A stretch of DNA of 64,000 nucleotides from positions 5,638,873 to 5,702,872 of the forward strand of contig CM046853.1 in the NCBI GenBank assembly GCA_025617745.1, in the 5' to 3' direction. Positions 9,812 to 21,530 of this stretch are shown here, in pieces; positions within the stretch are counted from its first letter, which is position 1, and every line of letters begins with the position of its first letter. The notes beneath the pieces were generated by a model, which did no database searches, was not told the origin of the DNA, and saw only the letters and a program-made list of their open reading frames with translations. The DNA comes from Heliocidaris erythrogramma. Its lineage: Eukaryota; Echinodermata; Echinoidea; Camarodonta; Echinometridae. The translations under genes and the position numbers were made by a program.

Positions 9812-11957
9812 AAGATTCTGCGCAGTGACCAATGTCTAGAAGGAAAATTTGAGTACTAAAAATGAGATGTAGTTTATAATTGGATTGTTTGGTTTTGAAT
9901 AGTGTTCCTATTAAATGACAAGACAGTGAGAGAAAGAATGTAAATGGATTTGAATATCCAACAGAGAACAAATTTCAAAGAGTAAGATGATGGTGAGTTA
10001 CTACATACAAAGGCTGTGATGTAATTGTCTTGTTACCATGACATGACGTTACCCATATTCTGTGACATATCAATCAGATTTTCAACTTGAATTCTAAGTT
10101 CTGCTGCTTATACAATTCAGGAGAAATATGTTGGCATGTTCATGTGCCACAAACTATGGTACATGGCAGGCCTGAATCAATGTTTGAATGTAGACTGCCA
10201 CCTGCAATTTTCATGAAACAACTTCATTTCCCTCCATCTGACTTTGGGAGAAAAACATGAACCGGCCAACTGCATCTAGATTATTATATTTGACTGAAAC
10301 ATATAGATATAGCAATTGACTTACCATATTTATGAGAAGGCAAAAAATATGTATTCATTGTTTAAACATGGCAGTCTAAAATGAATATGTGTTACATGTA
10401 ATAATTTTATAGATATCATACATTTTTTCATTAAGTTGTTTACAAGAAATGTACCATTTGATTTATTGATACTGGTTTTTTATTATCTTTTGCCAAATTG
10501 AAATATGATTATAGTTTAATGTGCAGATCAAATATTTTGATTTTTTTTTAATTTGTATTGATAGCACGAATGCTGTATTATGATATGGTAGTTGAGAGAT
10601 GCATTTGACTTCACTATATTGCTTTGTACCCAAGCCTAACAATCAAAATCAGGCTGAATACTATGACCTAGGAAACATGTTTATAAGTGAACTACAGATG
10701 GCGGAATAACACTTTGCAACGAAAGGTGAATACAACATCTTTAAGAATATGAGGAGTGGACAGAGGCTTTGTAAAGCTGTCTCTTCCCCATAGGCCTGTA
10801 AGAAAATATACTGCTTTGTTTGTCATCAAATTATTGGTGACATTAATTTTAAGCAGCTATTTTTAAAAATTGTTTTACTTAAATTAGTCTGGTAAAAAAA
10901 AATATTACAAGTTAAAGTATGCATTCATTGTCTCAATTAAGACAAGTATTTGCATTAACTGCACCAATTTAACAACACTTGGTCAAGTTTACTATTTCAT
11001 TTGAGTATTCCCTATGTGTGACCTTCCTTCTAGCACACTTATTGTCATGGAAAAAACACTTTTCTAAATATTTTAAATATTCATTTGATTAGTACCGAAC
11101 TAAGACCAAGCTTGCACTTAAAATACATAGTTTGTGAGATCATATTTTATATGTGATTAAAACAGAAGTTACTGTATGCTCTAAAATTGAATGAGAGTAA
11201 TGCATATTTGGAAAACAGGGCAATGAATAATGATAAGAATCAGTGGCATTAACCTTTATGTCAAGGAGCCAAGGAACATAGTTATCTTACTTTGTTAACT
11301 TAATATGTTTCATGGTTTCTAACTTTACTAACTTTATCAGAGATCTATAACCACTGGGATATTTTGAACATACACTGTTGTGAATTATCTATATGTTATT
11401 GTTAACTATGTACTTCTGAAAGAAAACAAGCTCAAGTTTTTTTGTGTGTTTTAGTTCAATTTTTCCTCCATTATTAAAAAAAAATATAATCACATAGAAG
11501 AGATACTGTCATTTAAGCATTTTTTATGATTATTTAACATTTTATGAAGTAATAAGATGCATTTTGGAACTTGCCTTCTTCTGTAATGTTTGTGAGAATA
11601 TATTGCATAGAAGTATATAGGATTTCAAGTATTGTGATGTCTTCATATATAGCCTATTTTGTTGCACAAAATGACAACTTTCATCAAAGCAAATATAAGC
11701 TTGTTTGTCATATCTGGGTAATTTTTCAAGTTTTATTTATCATTTTGAGACAAATTTCCAGGAAGCTGATATTGAAATCAAGATGCACTTGAATTTTTCA
11801 TCGCCAGAATGGTAGAATGTACAAGAAATTGCAGTTCTATTACAGATTTAATTTTTTTTTTATAAACAATTAGGAATACATCCTTTGTACTGTTCTATAT
11901 CTGCAGAAAAAAACAGTGCTGTTGAATGTTTGTGCATCGTGATACATGTATATCACA
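9812..11957 (+). other. NAXE 3' UTR and downstream DNA
   Basis: AT-rich, no coding signal. An ATTAAA at about 9910 is the nearest possible polyadenylation signal, but it is weak evidence. I could not place the transcript end. DIRS-B begins 2.1 kb after the stop codon. Confidence 0.5.
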
Positions 11958-12136
11958 ATTTACTGCAATAAATCATATATACCTACCTATTATGCCTGTA
12001 GTCTTGACTACGGGACCCCTTCGAGAATTATCACACATGTGTCACAATATTGTGCGCACCCCCCGTAATCCTATTGTCCCCTTCGCCACTCACGCGCGTC
12101 AATACGCTACGGCCATCTGCCTCTTTCTTGCTCGCC
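11958..12136 (+). repeat. DIRS-B left inverted terminal repeat
   Basis: 11997-12136 is the near-perfect reverse complement of about 17965-18105. The outer 39 bases (11958-11996) are the exact reverse complement of 17818-17856 in the ICR. Confidence 0.93.
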
Positions 12137-12548
12137 CCCGACGAGTTAGGACGTATAGTCACAGCGCTCCTGAAATCAGGTCGTATAGTATCTTTTTGGT
12201 GCGCTTTTTCACATAGTTAAAGCACTTTTAGGTACCTATATTCGTTTAGATTATAGTACTTTGTGTTTTATTAGTCACTCTTGCCGATTGCAAGGGATTT
12301 TTTGATTCCCTTTCTTGGCATTTATTTTTCTCTTTCACGGTCAGCCCCACGTAGATATTTCCGTGTTTGCGGGTGTTTCCGTTTGTCACCGAGCCTTCGG
12401 GTTCGGCGTTTATTCTTACGGTTTTTAGGCTGTGAAAATTTCTTTAGTGCGTATCTCCCAAATAATTTTACCCTTATTTACTGCATTCAGTTGAAGTATT
12501 TCTTAATTTGAAAAAAGTATACTTTATTGTCTGTTTTATTGCAGTGGT

Positions 12549-14806
12549 ATGGATTCGGAAGAAGAAGCAGCTAGGTCAAGGAGACCTGCTTCTTCCGAAG
12601 AGTCGTCTAGCAAGACGACTCGGCCTTCCAGAACTCCCCCGAGTACTGCGGTACACGGGGGAGGGAGGAGGGCTAAGGGTAAGTTGCCTAGTGGTGTTTC
12701 CTTGCAGAGTTTGCCAGTCTCGGAGCTTGCGGCTTCGGGACGGGTGGCGTTAACTGAATCGGGATTGTCAACTCCGAAGCCCGTGGTTTCGGGGTGGGTG
12801 GCGTCAGATTCTAGTGGTTTGGATATCTCGAATCCAATCCCCCGGTCGCTGAGACCAGAGGGGGGGGCTGTTGTTTCCCGTACGGTAGCGTTCACTCGCT
12901 CTGATCCGTTAGGGGAGACGCGCCCCACTACTGCAGGGCAGCCCACAGGCTTAGTCCATGTTGGTCTGGGTTCTCAAACCCTAGCCCCCGGCAAACGCCA
13001 TATGGGGGAACGAGTACTTCCTGGGCTGTCTACATTGCCAGCTAATGGGAATGCTCGAGCTAACAATTATGGACGCTCTTCGGAGCAACAGGTGTTTTCA
13101 CCTGAGTGCGTGACTACTTGTGCTCCCCTATTGCTGCTTTCGAGCGGTCCAATAGCGGGTTCACACGCCTTTAGTAGTCATCGGGCACATACCGAGTCAT
13201 CTCGGTCTGCCCACGCACTGGGAGCTTTTAGCTCCCAACCCAAGGCTACTGCATCTTCTTGCTTAGCCAATATGGGTGATTTGGGCGATTCTCTAGGCTT
13301 ACGCCATGAGCGCTCCAATTCCTTTATGGGAAGTGAACGCCCCTCCGCGGAGGGATCGGTTTGTGTTTCCGAAGAGGCTTCGGGGACCCGAACGAATCCG
13401 ATTAAGTGTTCTAAGAAAAGGGTTTCGGCTACGACTTTTGTCGAGCCAGCCAAGAAAAAGGCCAAGAAGAAGGCAAAAAGTGGCGAGGCTTTGCCGGCCT
13501 CTTGCCCGTCTGACCTGGCTAACCCAGCTAGCTCCTCTCAAGCTGACATGTTCAGTATGATGCGGGCTTTTGCTCAGAATCAGGGTTGGTCCTTTGTACC
13601 GGCTACTTCAACCCTGACTTCTGTCCCTATTCAGGGATCTCGCCTTGAGTCTAATCAGCCTTTTGTGATTGATTCCTCTTTGTCTGAGTCAGATTCGCAT
13701 GTGCCTCCTATTCCCGCGGAGCCCTTGGGGCCGCGGGCGAGGAGACTTTTGTTGAACCATGCGGGGCTCTGCCTGCGGAGGCCTTTGTTAGTGCTCCTTT
13801 GTCTCATTCCACTCGGGTGGAACCAGATTCGGATGTGGCTTCTCAAGCTTCGGTTCCCGAATCGCTTGGGCAGGCGGAGTCTCAATCGCTTGCTCTTCGC
13901 GGGGTAGAAGCGATTGCTTTGTTGTCCAAATATCTCCCTGAATTTCAGTCAACCCGCGCGCAGGGTTCGACTTCGCGTTGGAAATTTAAGCAGCAGGATT
14001 CCTCTGAGGGTATCGCTCTTGAGGAGGTTTTCAAGCTGGAGTATGACCGCATTGAGGCCGCGCTGTTGATTAAGCGCTCTAATGCGGTCAAGGGTAAGGC
14101 CTTTGCCTTTTGTTCTCAGGACCAAGACAGCTTTTTTAAGGCTAAGACTCTGTCTCCTGAGATTTTGGAGGTTGGTCGTCGCTTACGGGCGACTAATCCG
14201 CTTACCTCCGCCGCTTTCAAGGCGGAGGATAAGATCTGGTCTAATATTGAAAACCAGGTTAGGTCGGGGATGCGTTTGTCGGCGTTTCAAGGGTTTCTCT
14301 CCGACCTTAGGTCCAGGGCGGAGGAGTTGAATGTTACTGATGGTGACAAGCTGATTATTGACGACCTGTTGCATACTCTTTTTTGTCTGCAGTGGTCGCA
14401 GCTTTCCACCGCAGCTGCTACGGCTACGTTCCGTCGCAGGACCTCGGCTCTCTCGGCACTGGGTGTTAGAGAGTCGGGCATTGCTCAACTTCTCCGAGAT
14501 GTTCCGTCTCGGGGTCCTTCGCTTTTTGGTGGTAAATTCGCTACGGTTTTTCAGAGAGAGATCGATGCGCGTAAGCAGATCTCGGATATGACTAAGCAGT
14601 TTCACACTAGCTCTAAGCCAACGCGGGCCCCTGTTCAGCGTAGACCTGCTGGTCCCGTTTCGGGTCAACGCAGTCGCGTGTCTAGGGTCCCGCCTCCTGA
14701 GCCACAGCCAGCTCCTTCTCGTGGGAGAGGGAGTCGTGGCAGGGGCATTTCGAGAGGTACTCGTGGTAAGGCGATGGCTTCGCAGAAGGCCAAGCCTGGG
14801 TTTTGA
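12549..14806 (+). pseudogene. DIRS-B gag (ORF1), one frame break
   Basis: Putative nucleocapsid/structural protein of the element. The first frame runs from an ATG at 12549 (MDSEEEAARS...), with Ser/Pro-rich sequence and a basic patch (KKKAKKKAKS near 13455-13485). It stays open to 13907, but the colinear coding shifts to another frame around 13720-13745, after PAEPLG. The second frame (listed from 13799) runs to TGA at 14804-14806. It holds the Gag core conserved in both copies (VEAIALLSKYLPEF, LGVRESGIAQLLRDVPSRGPSLFGGKF) and an Arg/Gly-rich tail (SRGRGSRGRGISRGTRGK) suited to nucleic-acid binding. No CCHC knuckle is seen. A one-base indel, real or sequencing error, would explain the break. 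Confidence 0.85.
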
Positions 14807-16776
14807 TGTTTTTCCCCGAGCGCTTGTTCAACCGAATGTGGTAGGTGGCCGTCTTCACGCGTTTCTCCCCGCTTGGGAGGCCATCTCCGGGGACGCGTTT
14901 GTTCTCTCCGTCGTGCGAGACGGATTCTTCATAGATCTTTGCGCTTCGCTCCCCGGAGGGGCTATAAGAATTCGGTCACCTCCCATGTCTGCCCTGTCTC
15001 GATCTCATGCTTCAAAGGAGATCGAGTCTCTTCTGGAAAAGAGGGCTATAGAAAGGGTAAGAGACAGGCCGTCTCTTTCCCTTTCTCCAATATTTGTTAT
15101 TCCCAAGCGCTCGGGAAAACTTCGTTTGATACTGAACCTAAAAAGGATAAACAAATTTATTCCTCCGGTTCATTTTCGGATGGAGACTCTTGCCTCCATT
15201 CTTCCGTTGATCAAAAGGGAAGACTACGCGGTCTCGATAGATCTCAAGGACGCGTACTTTCACATTCCCATTCATCGCGCATCTCGCGATCTTCTGGGGT
15301 TCTCCTTCCTCTCGGAGACTTATCGTTTTCGGGCTCTTCCCTTCGGGCTGCGCCCGGCCCCTCGGGTTTTTACTCAAGTTGTAGCGGTGCCTAGCGGCCT
15401 TTCTGAGGCGTCGCGGCCTTTCTGAGGCGTCGCGGCCTGCGGTTGTTTTGTTACCTGGACGATTGGCTTCTCCTTGCGGAGTCGCGCGATCGTTTGTTGG
15501 ACGAGACTCGTTTGCTCGTCTCTCTTACTCAAGACTTAGGTTTCCTAATAAATTGGGAAAAGTCAGAGTTAGTCCCCACTCGCAGCCCAGTTTTTCTGGG
15601 GGCGGTGTTAGACATAAGGAATCAGTTAGCTCGGCCCAGTCGAGACAGGATTCTCACCATTGTCTCTGCGGCTCGCAAGCTCTCGCTGGCCAGAAGAGTC
15701 TCGGCCAGACAGTGGCTTCAGTTTCTAGGTTATCTAGCCAGTCTAGTCGATGTTTTAGAGGACTGCCGGCTCCTCATGAGACCCTTTCAGAGACATCTCC
15801 TCAGGTTCTTCAAGCCGGGAAAAGACTCTCTTTTGGTCTGGATTCCAGTACCAGTAAAGATCAAGTCTCTTCTTGCTTGTTGGACGAGCGAGGTGTTTCT
15901 CGCGCGAGGCAGGTCCTTCTCTGCCCCTCTTCCGTCGATATCGGTTTCGACGGACGCCTCTCGGTTGGGGTGGGGAGGACACTGCAACGGCAGCACGGTT
16001 GCGGGGGATTGGTCTCATCTTGGGACTCTTCCTCATATCAATGTCCTGGAGTTTATGGCAGTTCTGTTGACCTTGCTCCATTTCAGAAGTCGACTTCTCA
16101 GTCGTTCGGTTCTGATTCTCACGGACAATGTTACTGTGGCGGCATATATCAATCGGCAGGGAGGCACTCGTTCGGTTGCCCTGAATGCCCTAGCAGCTCA
16201 GCTGTGGAGGTGGTGTCGTCACATGGCAATCACACCCGTGGCCTCTTTCATCCCGGTCGGGAAAACCTCATTGCGGATTTTCTGTCCCGGGGCAGGTATC
16301 TTCCATCGGAATGGATGCTCCATCCGGAGGTATTTTGCCGCATTCGCAGTTGCCTAGGTCCACTGGAAGTGGATCTATTTGCGTCGGTGCTAAATCACCA
16401 GCTGCCGAAGTATTGCTCCCGTGTTCGCGATCAGGGAGCATGGGCTCTCGATGCTTTCTCCCTCAGCTGGGAGAACCTTCAGGGATTCGCCTTTCCTCCC
16501 TTCCAACTGATTCCGCGTGTCTTGCGGAAAATCAGGGAAGATCGGGCGAGGGTGCTTGTAATAGCTCCCTTTTGGCCCAGGAGGAATTGGTTTCCGGAAC
16601 TTATGAGCCTTCTAAGGGCTCAACCGTTAGTTCTCCCGTTAAGAGCGGATCTGGTGTTACAGCCCCTATCGGGGATTCTTCACCACAATCCGGAGTCTCT
16701 TCATTTGACTGCTTGGCCCCTGTCAGGGAATCTGCAAGACAGTCAGGTCTCTCTGATAGAGCCGCGGACTTTTTAA
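14721..16776 (+). pseudogene. DIRS-B reverse transcriptase / RNase H / Dam-like ORF, three frame lesions
   Basis: Copies element RNA into DNA. Frame 1 of the set (to 15425) carries GGRLHAFLPAWEAI, IPKRSGKLRLILNL, motif A SIDLKDAYFHIPIH and motif B ALPFGLRPAPRVFT. A one-base shift near 15385-15392 and a 19-bp tandem duplication (15394-15438) move the frame. Motif C FCYLDDWLLLA (about 15443-15475) and RNase H (STDASRLGWGG, LEFMAVLLTL, ILTDNVTVAAYINRQGG) follow. A missing base near 16254 moves the frame again. Then come NLIADFLSRG and a C-terminal domain (LEVDLFASVLNHQLPKYCSRV ... FAFPPFQLIPRVL), to TAA at 16774-16776. That domain has the outline of the phage Dam-like methyltransferase reported in DIRS elements. 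It reads FPP where Dam enzymes have NPP or DPP. The N-terminus overlaps gag, and no in-frame ATG is evident at the overlap. Confidence 0.88.
15394..15438 (+). repeat. 19-bp tandem duplication in DIRS-B RT
   Basis: The unit GCGGCCTTTCTGAGGCGTC occurs twice, plus eight further bases. It lies between RT motifs B and C. As 19 is not a multiple of three, it shifts the frame. Confidence 0.95.
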
Positions 16777-17750
16777 TGTCCAGTCGTAGGGTTTCTACTA
16801 GGGAAATTTACAATTCCCGTCTCTCGGTCTTTTTCCTTTGGTGCAAAGAGAGAAATCAAACCCCTTCTAAGGCTCCTATTGGTTCAATTGCGGATTTCTT
16901 AATCTCGTTATTTGACAAAGGGAGATCTATTTCTACTATCCGAGGCTACCGTTCGGCGATCGGGGCCATTCATTCGGGTTTTTTGGATGGTTTGGGGATT
17001 TCCAATTCCCCGCTACTAAGTGGTTTGATTCGTTCGTTCTTTCTGAAACGACCTTCGTTTTCTAAGTTAGTGCCGTCTTGGAGTCTGCCTAAGGTCCTGG
17101 AGGCCTTGGCGAAACCTCCTTTTGAACCGTTAGGTGAAGCTTCGCTTCATCATCTTACGGTTAAGACGCTCTTTTTGGTAGCTATTGCCTCTGGGCAGAG
17201 GCGCAGTACTCTTCATGCTCTCTGTCTTTCTCCTGGTCATGTTCGCTGGGAGAGAAAAGGTGTTAGGTTGATTCCTAGGGCTTCTTTCGTTGCCAAGAAT
17301 CAGACAGCTACCTCCGGTCCTGTTGAGATTTTTCTTTGTCCGCTTTCTGACTTTTCTTCGGTGCGTGAGGACAAAGTTTGGTGTCCTGTTAGGGCTCTCA
17401 AATGGTATATTGATAAGACTAAGTCTTATCGTAAGGATGATCAGTTGTTCCTGATCACTAGAGAGCCTTTTTCTCCTGCCTCTCTTGATTTCATTTCTAG
17501 ATGGATCGTTGAAGCTATTAGGGCCGCTGGCACAGAGGCTCTTTTATCCGACAGTAAGCCTCGTGCTCATGATACTCGTAGTGTCAGCACTTCTTGGGCT
17601 CTGTTTCAAGGTGTGGCGCTTGTTGATATTTTGAAGGCTGCTTATTGGCGTTCGCCCAATTCCTTCATTTCTTGCTACCTTAGGGATATTCCCGCAGGTG
17701 AAGCTTTGTTTGCGTCAGCCACCTTGAAGGCCGCTGTGTCTTCTTTGTAG
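16311..17750 (+). CDS. DIRS-B tyrosine recombinase (ORF3)
   Basis: Integrates the circular cDNA of the element by recombination. The frame is open for 479 codons from an ATG at 16311 to TAG at 17748-17750. Recombinase-like sequence starts near 16735 (GLSDRAADFL ... SRRVSTREIYNSRLSVF, core-binding region), so the first 140 or so codons largely overlap the RT/Dam-like ORF in another frame and may not be used. The catalytic set is complete: Arg in SGQRRSTLHAL, His and Arg in AHDTRSVSTSWAL, Tyr in SCYLRD. The conserved DFLISLFDKGRSISTIRGYRSAI helix region is present. Of the ORFs in the two DIRS copies, this is the only one that looks intact. The true start is uncertain. Confidence 0.93.
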   Translation: MDAPSGGILPHSQLPRSTGSGSICVGAKSPAAEVLLPCSRSGSMGSRCFLPQLGEPSGIRLSSLPTDSACLAENQGRSGEGACNSSLLAQEELVSGTYEPSKGSTVSSPVKSGSGVTAPIGDSSPQSGVSSFDCLAPVRESARQSGLSDRAADFLMSSRRVSTREIYNSRLSVFFLWCKERNQTPSKAPIGSIADFLISLFDKGRSISTIRGYRSAIGAIHSGFLDGLGISNSPLLSGLIRSFFLKRPSFSKLVPSWSLPKVLEALAKPPFEPLGEASLHHLTVKTLFLVAIASGQRRSTLHALCLSPGHVRWERKGVRLIPRASFVAKNQTATSGPVEIFLCPLSDFSSVREDKVWCPVRALKWYIDKTKSYRKDDQLFLITREPFSPASLDFISRWIVEAIRAAGTEALLSDSKPRAHDTRSVSTSWALFQGVALVDILKAAYWRSPNSFISCYLRDIPAGEALFASATLKAAVSSL

Positions 17751-17817
17751 TCTTTGGTGTAATCCTATTCCCTTCCGCTCGAAACATGCCTCCCGGTCTT
17801 TGAGTTGGCGCTGGTCT

Positions 17818-17912
17818 GGCATAATAGGTAGGTATATATGATTTATTGCAGTAAATTTGTAAAATCAGCACTGATTTTCTTATTTACTATATAAATCTAT
17901 ATACCTACCTAT
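17818..17912 (+). repeat. DIRS-B internal complementary region
   Basis: 17818-17856 is the exact reverse complement of the left terminus (11958-11996). From about 17853 to 17912 it is the reverse complement of the right terminus (about 18106-18162). The two halves abut, spelling out the circle junction of the element. Confidence 0.95.
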
Positions 17913-17964
17913 GACCCTCCCTCCTTCCCCGCTCCTTGCAAGGAACATGTTTCTTCTTGGGGTT

Positions 17965-18162
17965 GCTCGCAAAAGAGGAAGATGGCCGTAGCGTATTGAC
18001 GCGCGTGAGTGGCGAAGGGGACAATAGGATTACGGGGGTGCGCACAATATTGTGACACATGTGTGATAATTCTCGAAGGGGTCCCGTAGTCAAGACTACA
18101 GGCATAATAGGTAGGTATATAGATTTATATAGTAAATAAGAAAATCAGTGCTGATTTTACAA
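17965..18162 (+). repeat. DIRS-B right inverted terminal repeat
   Basis: 17965-18105 is the reverse complement of the left ITR core (12000-12136). 18106-18162 is the right-end extension matched by the ICR. Confidence 0.93.
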
Positions 18163-19200
18163 TTTTGGATGAAAGTTCCTTCCAAAACACAACCTGAACA
18201 AATTTATGTGAATTCTGTAATATTTTCACTGTTTTCAATTTTTCATTTTGATTACATGGTAATTTGTACACAACTTTTTAAGCCATAAAGATGTTTCCTT
18301 TTTATGGATACTTGAAGATTAGTGTTTTCTTGGTTGTGACCTGCACAGATGAATAGTATAGTTAAAGAAATTCTATAGTTTCAGTCTTTCATTATGTTAT
18401 TTAGCTTGATTTTTGTTTTCAATAAAAAAATTTCTCCAAATATTTGTGGACTTGAGAAATTGCATTGTAGTGAAAATCCTGTATATTACGTGTAAACTCA
18501 TGTACAGATCATAAGATTAAAAAATGGATATGTAAATAATTACAACCATTCAAGAGATGTCACTTTTCCATCATTTACTTGTAGATGTTGATATTGTTTA
18601 TGAGCCAGGTTTTTTAAAATGATTTTTACATGTAAATCAATGTCAAGTGGGGATGGAAAAAGGTGGCTACAGTCAACAAAGGTCCTATGCATACTCACTT
18701 ATATGCGTGTTATAAGATACATATCATAAGCACATTACATTTCCTGCAGCATATTTGAAAGAGGCTTAAGGTATATACAAATGCACATATGACATTAAAT
18801 GTACGAGGCACGAATGTAAATAACCGTTGTCATGTATGTCTCGTTGGTCCTATGTCTCATTAGCACTGTGTCCCGTCAGGGCAAGGATCGCTGGGATATA
18901 TGAAACCAAGTTGTCCCCTCCCAACCCCCTCTATGTCCCATATGCCCTTCTCTGTAGGAATTAAGGTTTCTGGTAAAGGTTAGTATTGGGTTCAAATTCC
19001 ACTGGAACATTTGGACTTTATTAAAACAATGGGACATAGGCCCAACTGGACGCAGGTCTATAGAAGGAAAAGTGCATACTTTTTCTTGCAACAGCATCGT
19101 AAATTATCAAGGACACTTGTTAATTATTTTACTTTCATGGATGTATTCCATTTTTTTGGTGAATGCAATTTTGCTTTTCATATTTCTGTCTCAGCAAGAT

Positions 19201-19370
19201 TGTTTTCCTTTCCTTTCCTTCTCTTTCTTCCCACCCCTCCCCCTTCCTCTCTCCTGTTCCCTCCCACTCCCCCACCCTCCCTTCTCTCTTACTCCATCTC
19301 CCCCTCTCTTTATGTCCCTCCTCCTCTCTTTTCTCTTCTGCCCTCTCTTTCTTACTCCCTCATACTCTCT
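19201..19370 (+). repeat. Polypyrimidine tract
   Basis: About 170 bases of nearly uninterrupted C/T. The C/T composition explains the overlapping ORFs seen in all three plus-strand frames, which are not genes. Confidence 0.9.
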
Positions 19371-21449
19371 ATATAAACTTCAAAATCCAATCTTCCCTAC
19401 ATTTTCGTTTAACTATATCTGTCTACTCACGGGTGGCCTTGAGGATGGGTTCTTTTTCTTGTTTTGTTTGCTTGTCTGAAACTTTGTACACATATTATGC
19501 TTCCAGAAAATATGAGATACATTTTGTATTAATCTAGTCAGAGATTTTGGACACATGTAATACTTCTGAAAAATGTGAGAACCTTTTCTGTTAAACTTGT
19601 TTCTTTTTTAATTCTCTGGGGCCGACCCTGTTCATGGTTTTAGCATAGATTAATTTGCCTTAACAGAACATTTTTAAAGTAAATATATTTTTCCACAAAA
19701 AAAAAATCATTATACACACATTCATGAATGATGAATTAGTCACCAATTTAATCATTTGGCAATAAAGTTCTTACAGGAAATCCAACCTTAATGGCAAGGA
19801 AAAATGAGAGAAGTATATTGGCGAAAGTTTGAAAAAAATTAGACAAGCAATAAGAAGGTTGTAATCACTATACATTTCAAATTTCAAAGTTATGAATTTT
19901 GGAAATTTGTAATCACTATACAATTCAAATTTCAGATTGGCTGAATTGGTAATGTCATTATGATGTAGTGGTGGACAACTCCCCAAATAACTCTAACACA
20001 CAAAATGACTAAAATGTCATTTTTTCCCAAAATGTATTACTCAGTAGGATCTTTTTCTTTAATGAGGACCTTTACCAATATGCTATTTGCAATATATTTT
20101 GAGTACTGCCCTGTGGGAAAAGACACTTAGTAGAAAACCACAAATTAATAATGTTTTAGTGTACAAGGAACAATTTGAGATTCGCACAGATTTAGTGATC
20201 ACATTTTTCAAAAATCCATGACTTTCTTATTCCTTGTCCAATTTCTTTCAAACTTTCACTATCCTGTTTTCTTATTTTCAAACAAATTATCTTATTACCA
20301 GGGTTGGATTGCCCTTTAAATTCACCAAAGTTAACAATTGTTTCTATACCACTTTTTTCAACACCAACTTGAAATATGTATGATACAAGGACCTGCTATC
20401 ATTTATACAATTTGATCTCTGACCGCAACGTAAATCTGATTTTCTAACTCCTGTCATATCTTTACAATGTGGATTTTTGAAAGTGACCTCTGTCTGAAAG
20501 ATTAACATAATCACTCCCTATTTCCTCATTAATTTAATTGTTACAATTACAGTAGACTTTCAGAATGTGTGATGGATCATCACCACCTGAATTATATCAT
20601 GTACATTTATACAGAAGAACACAACTTTTACTCTTTTTTTCTTTGGGGGGGGGGGGGCAGTTGACAATCAATAAATTAAAATCAATTCAAGGACACTTTT
20701 ACTTGATTACTGAACCAATGAAATTTAAAAAAAAAATGAAATAGGCTCGGAAGGTGATGAAATGTAATTGTACTCTCACATCACATTCTTTGCCACTCAA
20801 AGACACACTATACACTGCATGTTGGATCTACAAAATAATAGCAAGGGCAACACTTTGAATGTTGATCATAACTAGAACAGCAACCTCCTATGTTGCCTCA
20901 ACATAAAAAATAGAATGGTCATTCTACAGATGTGCAGTCCCGCTTACCACAGCACAGGAGGAAGTAAACGAGGGAGAAGAATTATTACATTAGGTAACCT
21001 TGTAGTGAATTATAAATGTTATCTTTGTTATAATAGATAACAAATTTGTTTCCGTGTTTTTTTGTGGAAAATAACTTATTTAAATTCTAATAATATAATC
21101 AACTAAGAAGTTACTACAGTGTTAATAAAAACTTAGAGGGTGGAATGTAACATCCAAACATTTTGTCATGGAATGCTACTCGTTGCATTTTACACAATTA
21201 CATTTTGAAAGATATTTAAAAAGATGTGTCTCAAAAAAGCATAATATTTGACTTTGTTAAAAAAATATTTAGTAGGAAATTTTTTTTAGAGTGGCCAACT
21301 TCAGGTTCCTGGAAGACTGGTCTTGGTTTGAAAATTAAAAGAGAAAATTATCATACCACGTTAAACAGTATGCACCAAGAAAACCAACAAGTATTGTAAC
21401 CTGATCCTTGACCTTGCATAATTTTGGGGATTACATTTTCAACATTTAT

Positions 21450-21530
21450 TTCTGTAAGCGCTTTGGTCGGTAACATTGTAACTGGTATGGCGCTGTATAA
21501 GCTATTATTATCATTATTATTATTTCATTG
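21450..21530 (+). repeat. 3' tail of a (TTA)n-ended interspersed repeat
   Basis: TAAGCGCTTTGG, then GGCGCTGTATAAGC, then irregular TTATTATCATTATTATTATT. A related inverted form (TATTATTATTATT with TTATAAAGCGCTTTATA) is at 62925-62975. The GCGCT-TATA-(ATT)n pattern is a recurrent retroposon 3' end in marine invertebrate genomes. Family assignment is inference. Confidence 0.5.

Larger units (their letters stand above)
11958..18162 (+). mobile_element. DIRS-type tyrosine-recombinase retrotransposon, well preserved copy (DIRS-B)
   Basis: A 6.2-kb element with the same plan and orientation as DIRS-A but a different family. The termini share only a short core (GCAATAAATC and the ACCTACCTAT/ATCTACCTAT block). 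Order: left ITR, gag (12549-14806), RT/RNase H/Dam-like ORF (about 14721-16776), recombinase (16311-17750), ICR (17818-17912), right ITR. Ends are fixed by ICR complementarity. The recombinase frame is intact. Gag has one frame break and the RT ORF has three. No target-site duplication is seen. It lies between convergent NAXE and the Kelch-like gene. Confidence 0.95.

Noticed and set aside
12281..12511. Small ORF in the DIRS-B leader.
   Set aside because: No counterpart in DIRS-A and no family feature; leader sequence read by chance.
14804..14808. TGATG at the end of DIRS-B gag as a start for the RT ORF.
   Set aside because: This ATG is in a third frame that stops after 12 codons. The RT block GGRLHAFLPAWE is in another frame, and DIRS-A shows the same colinear RT frame upstream.
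16774..16778. TAATG overlap of the DIRS-B RT/RNase H stop with an ATG in the recombinase frame, suggesting stop-restart translation.
   Set aside because: Recombinase-like residues (GLSDRAADFL) lie upstream of this ATG in the same frame. The colinear DIRS-A copy keeps GLSERA but has no ATG there. The recombinase therefore probably starts further upstream.
19011..19537. Three overlapping plus-strand ORFs of 121-135 codons.
   Set aside because: They translate a polypyrimidine tract in all frames (Ser/Pro/Leu/Phe only); composition artefact.
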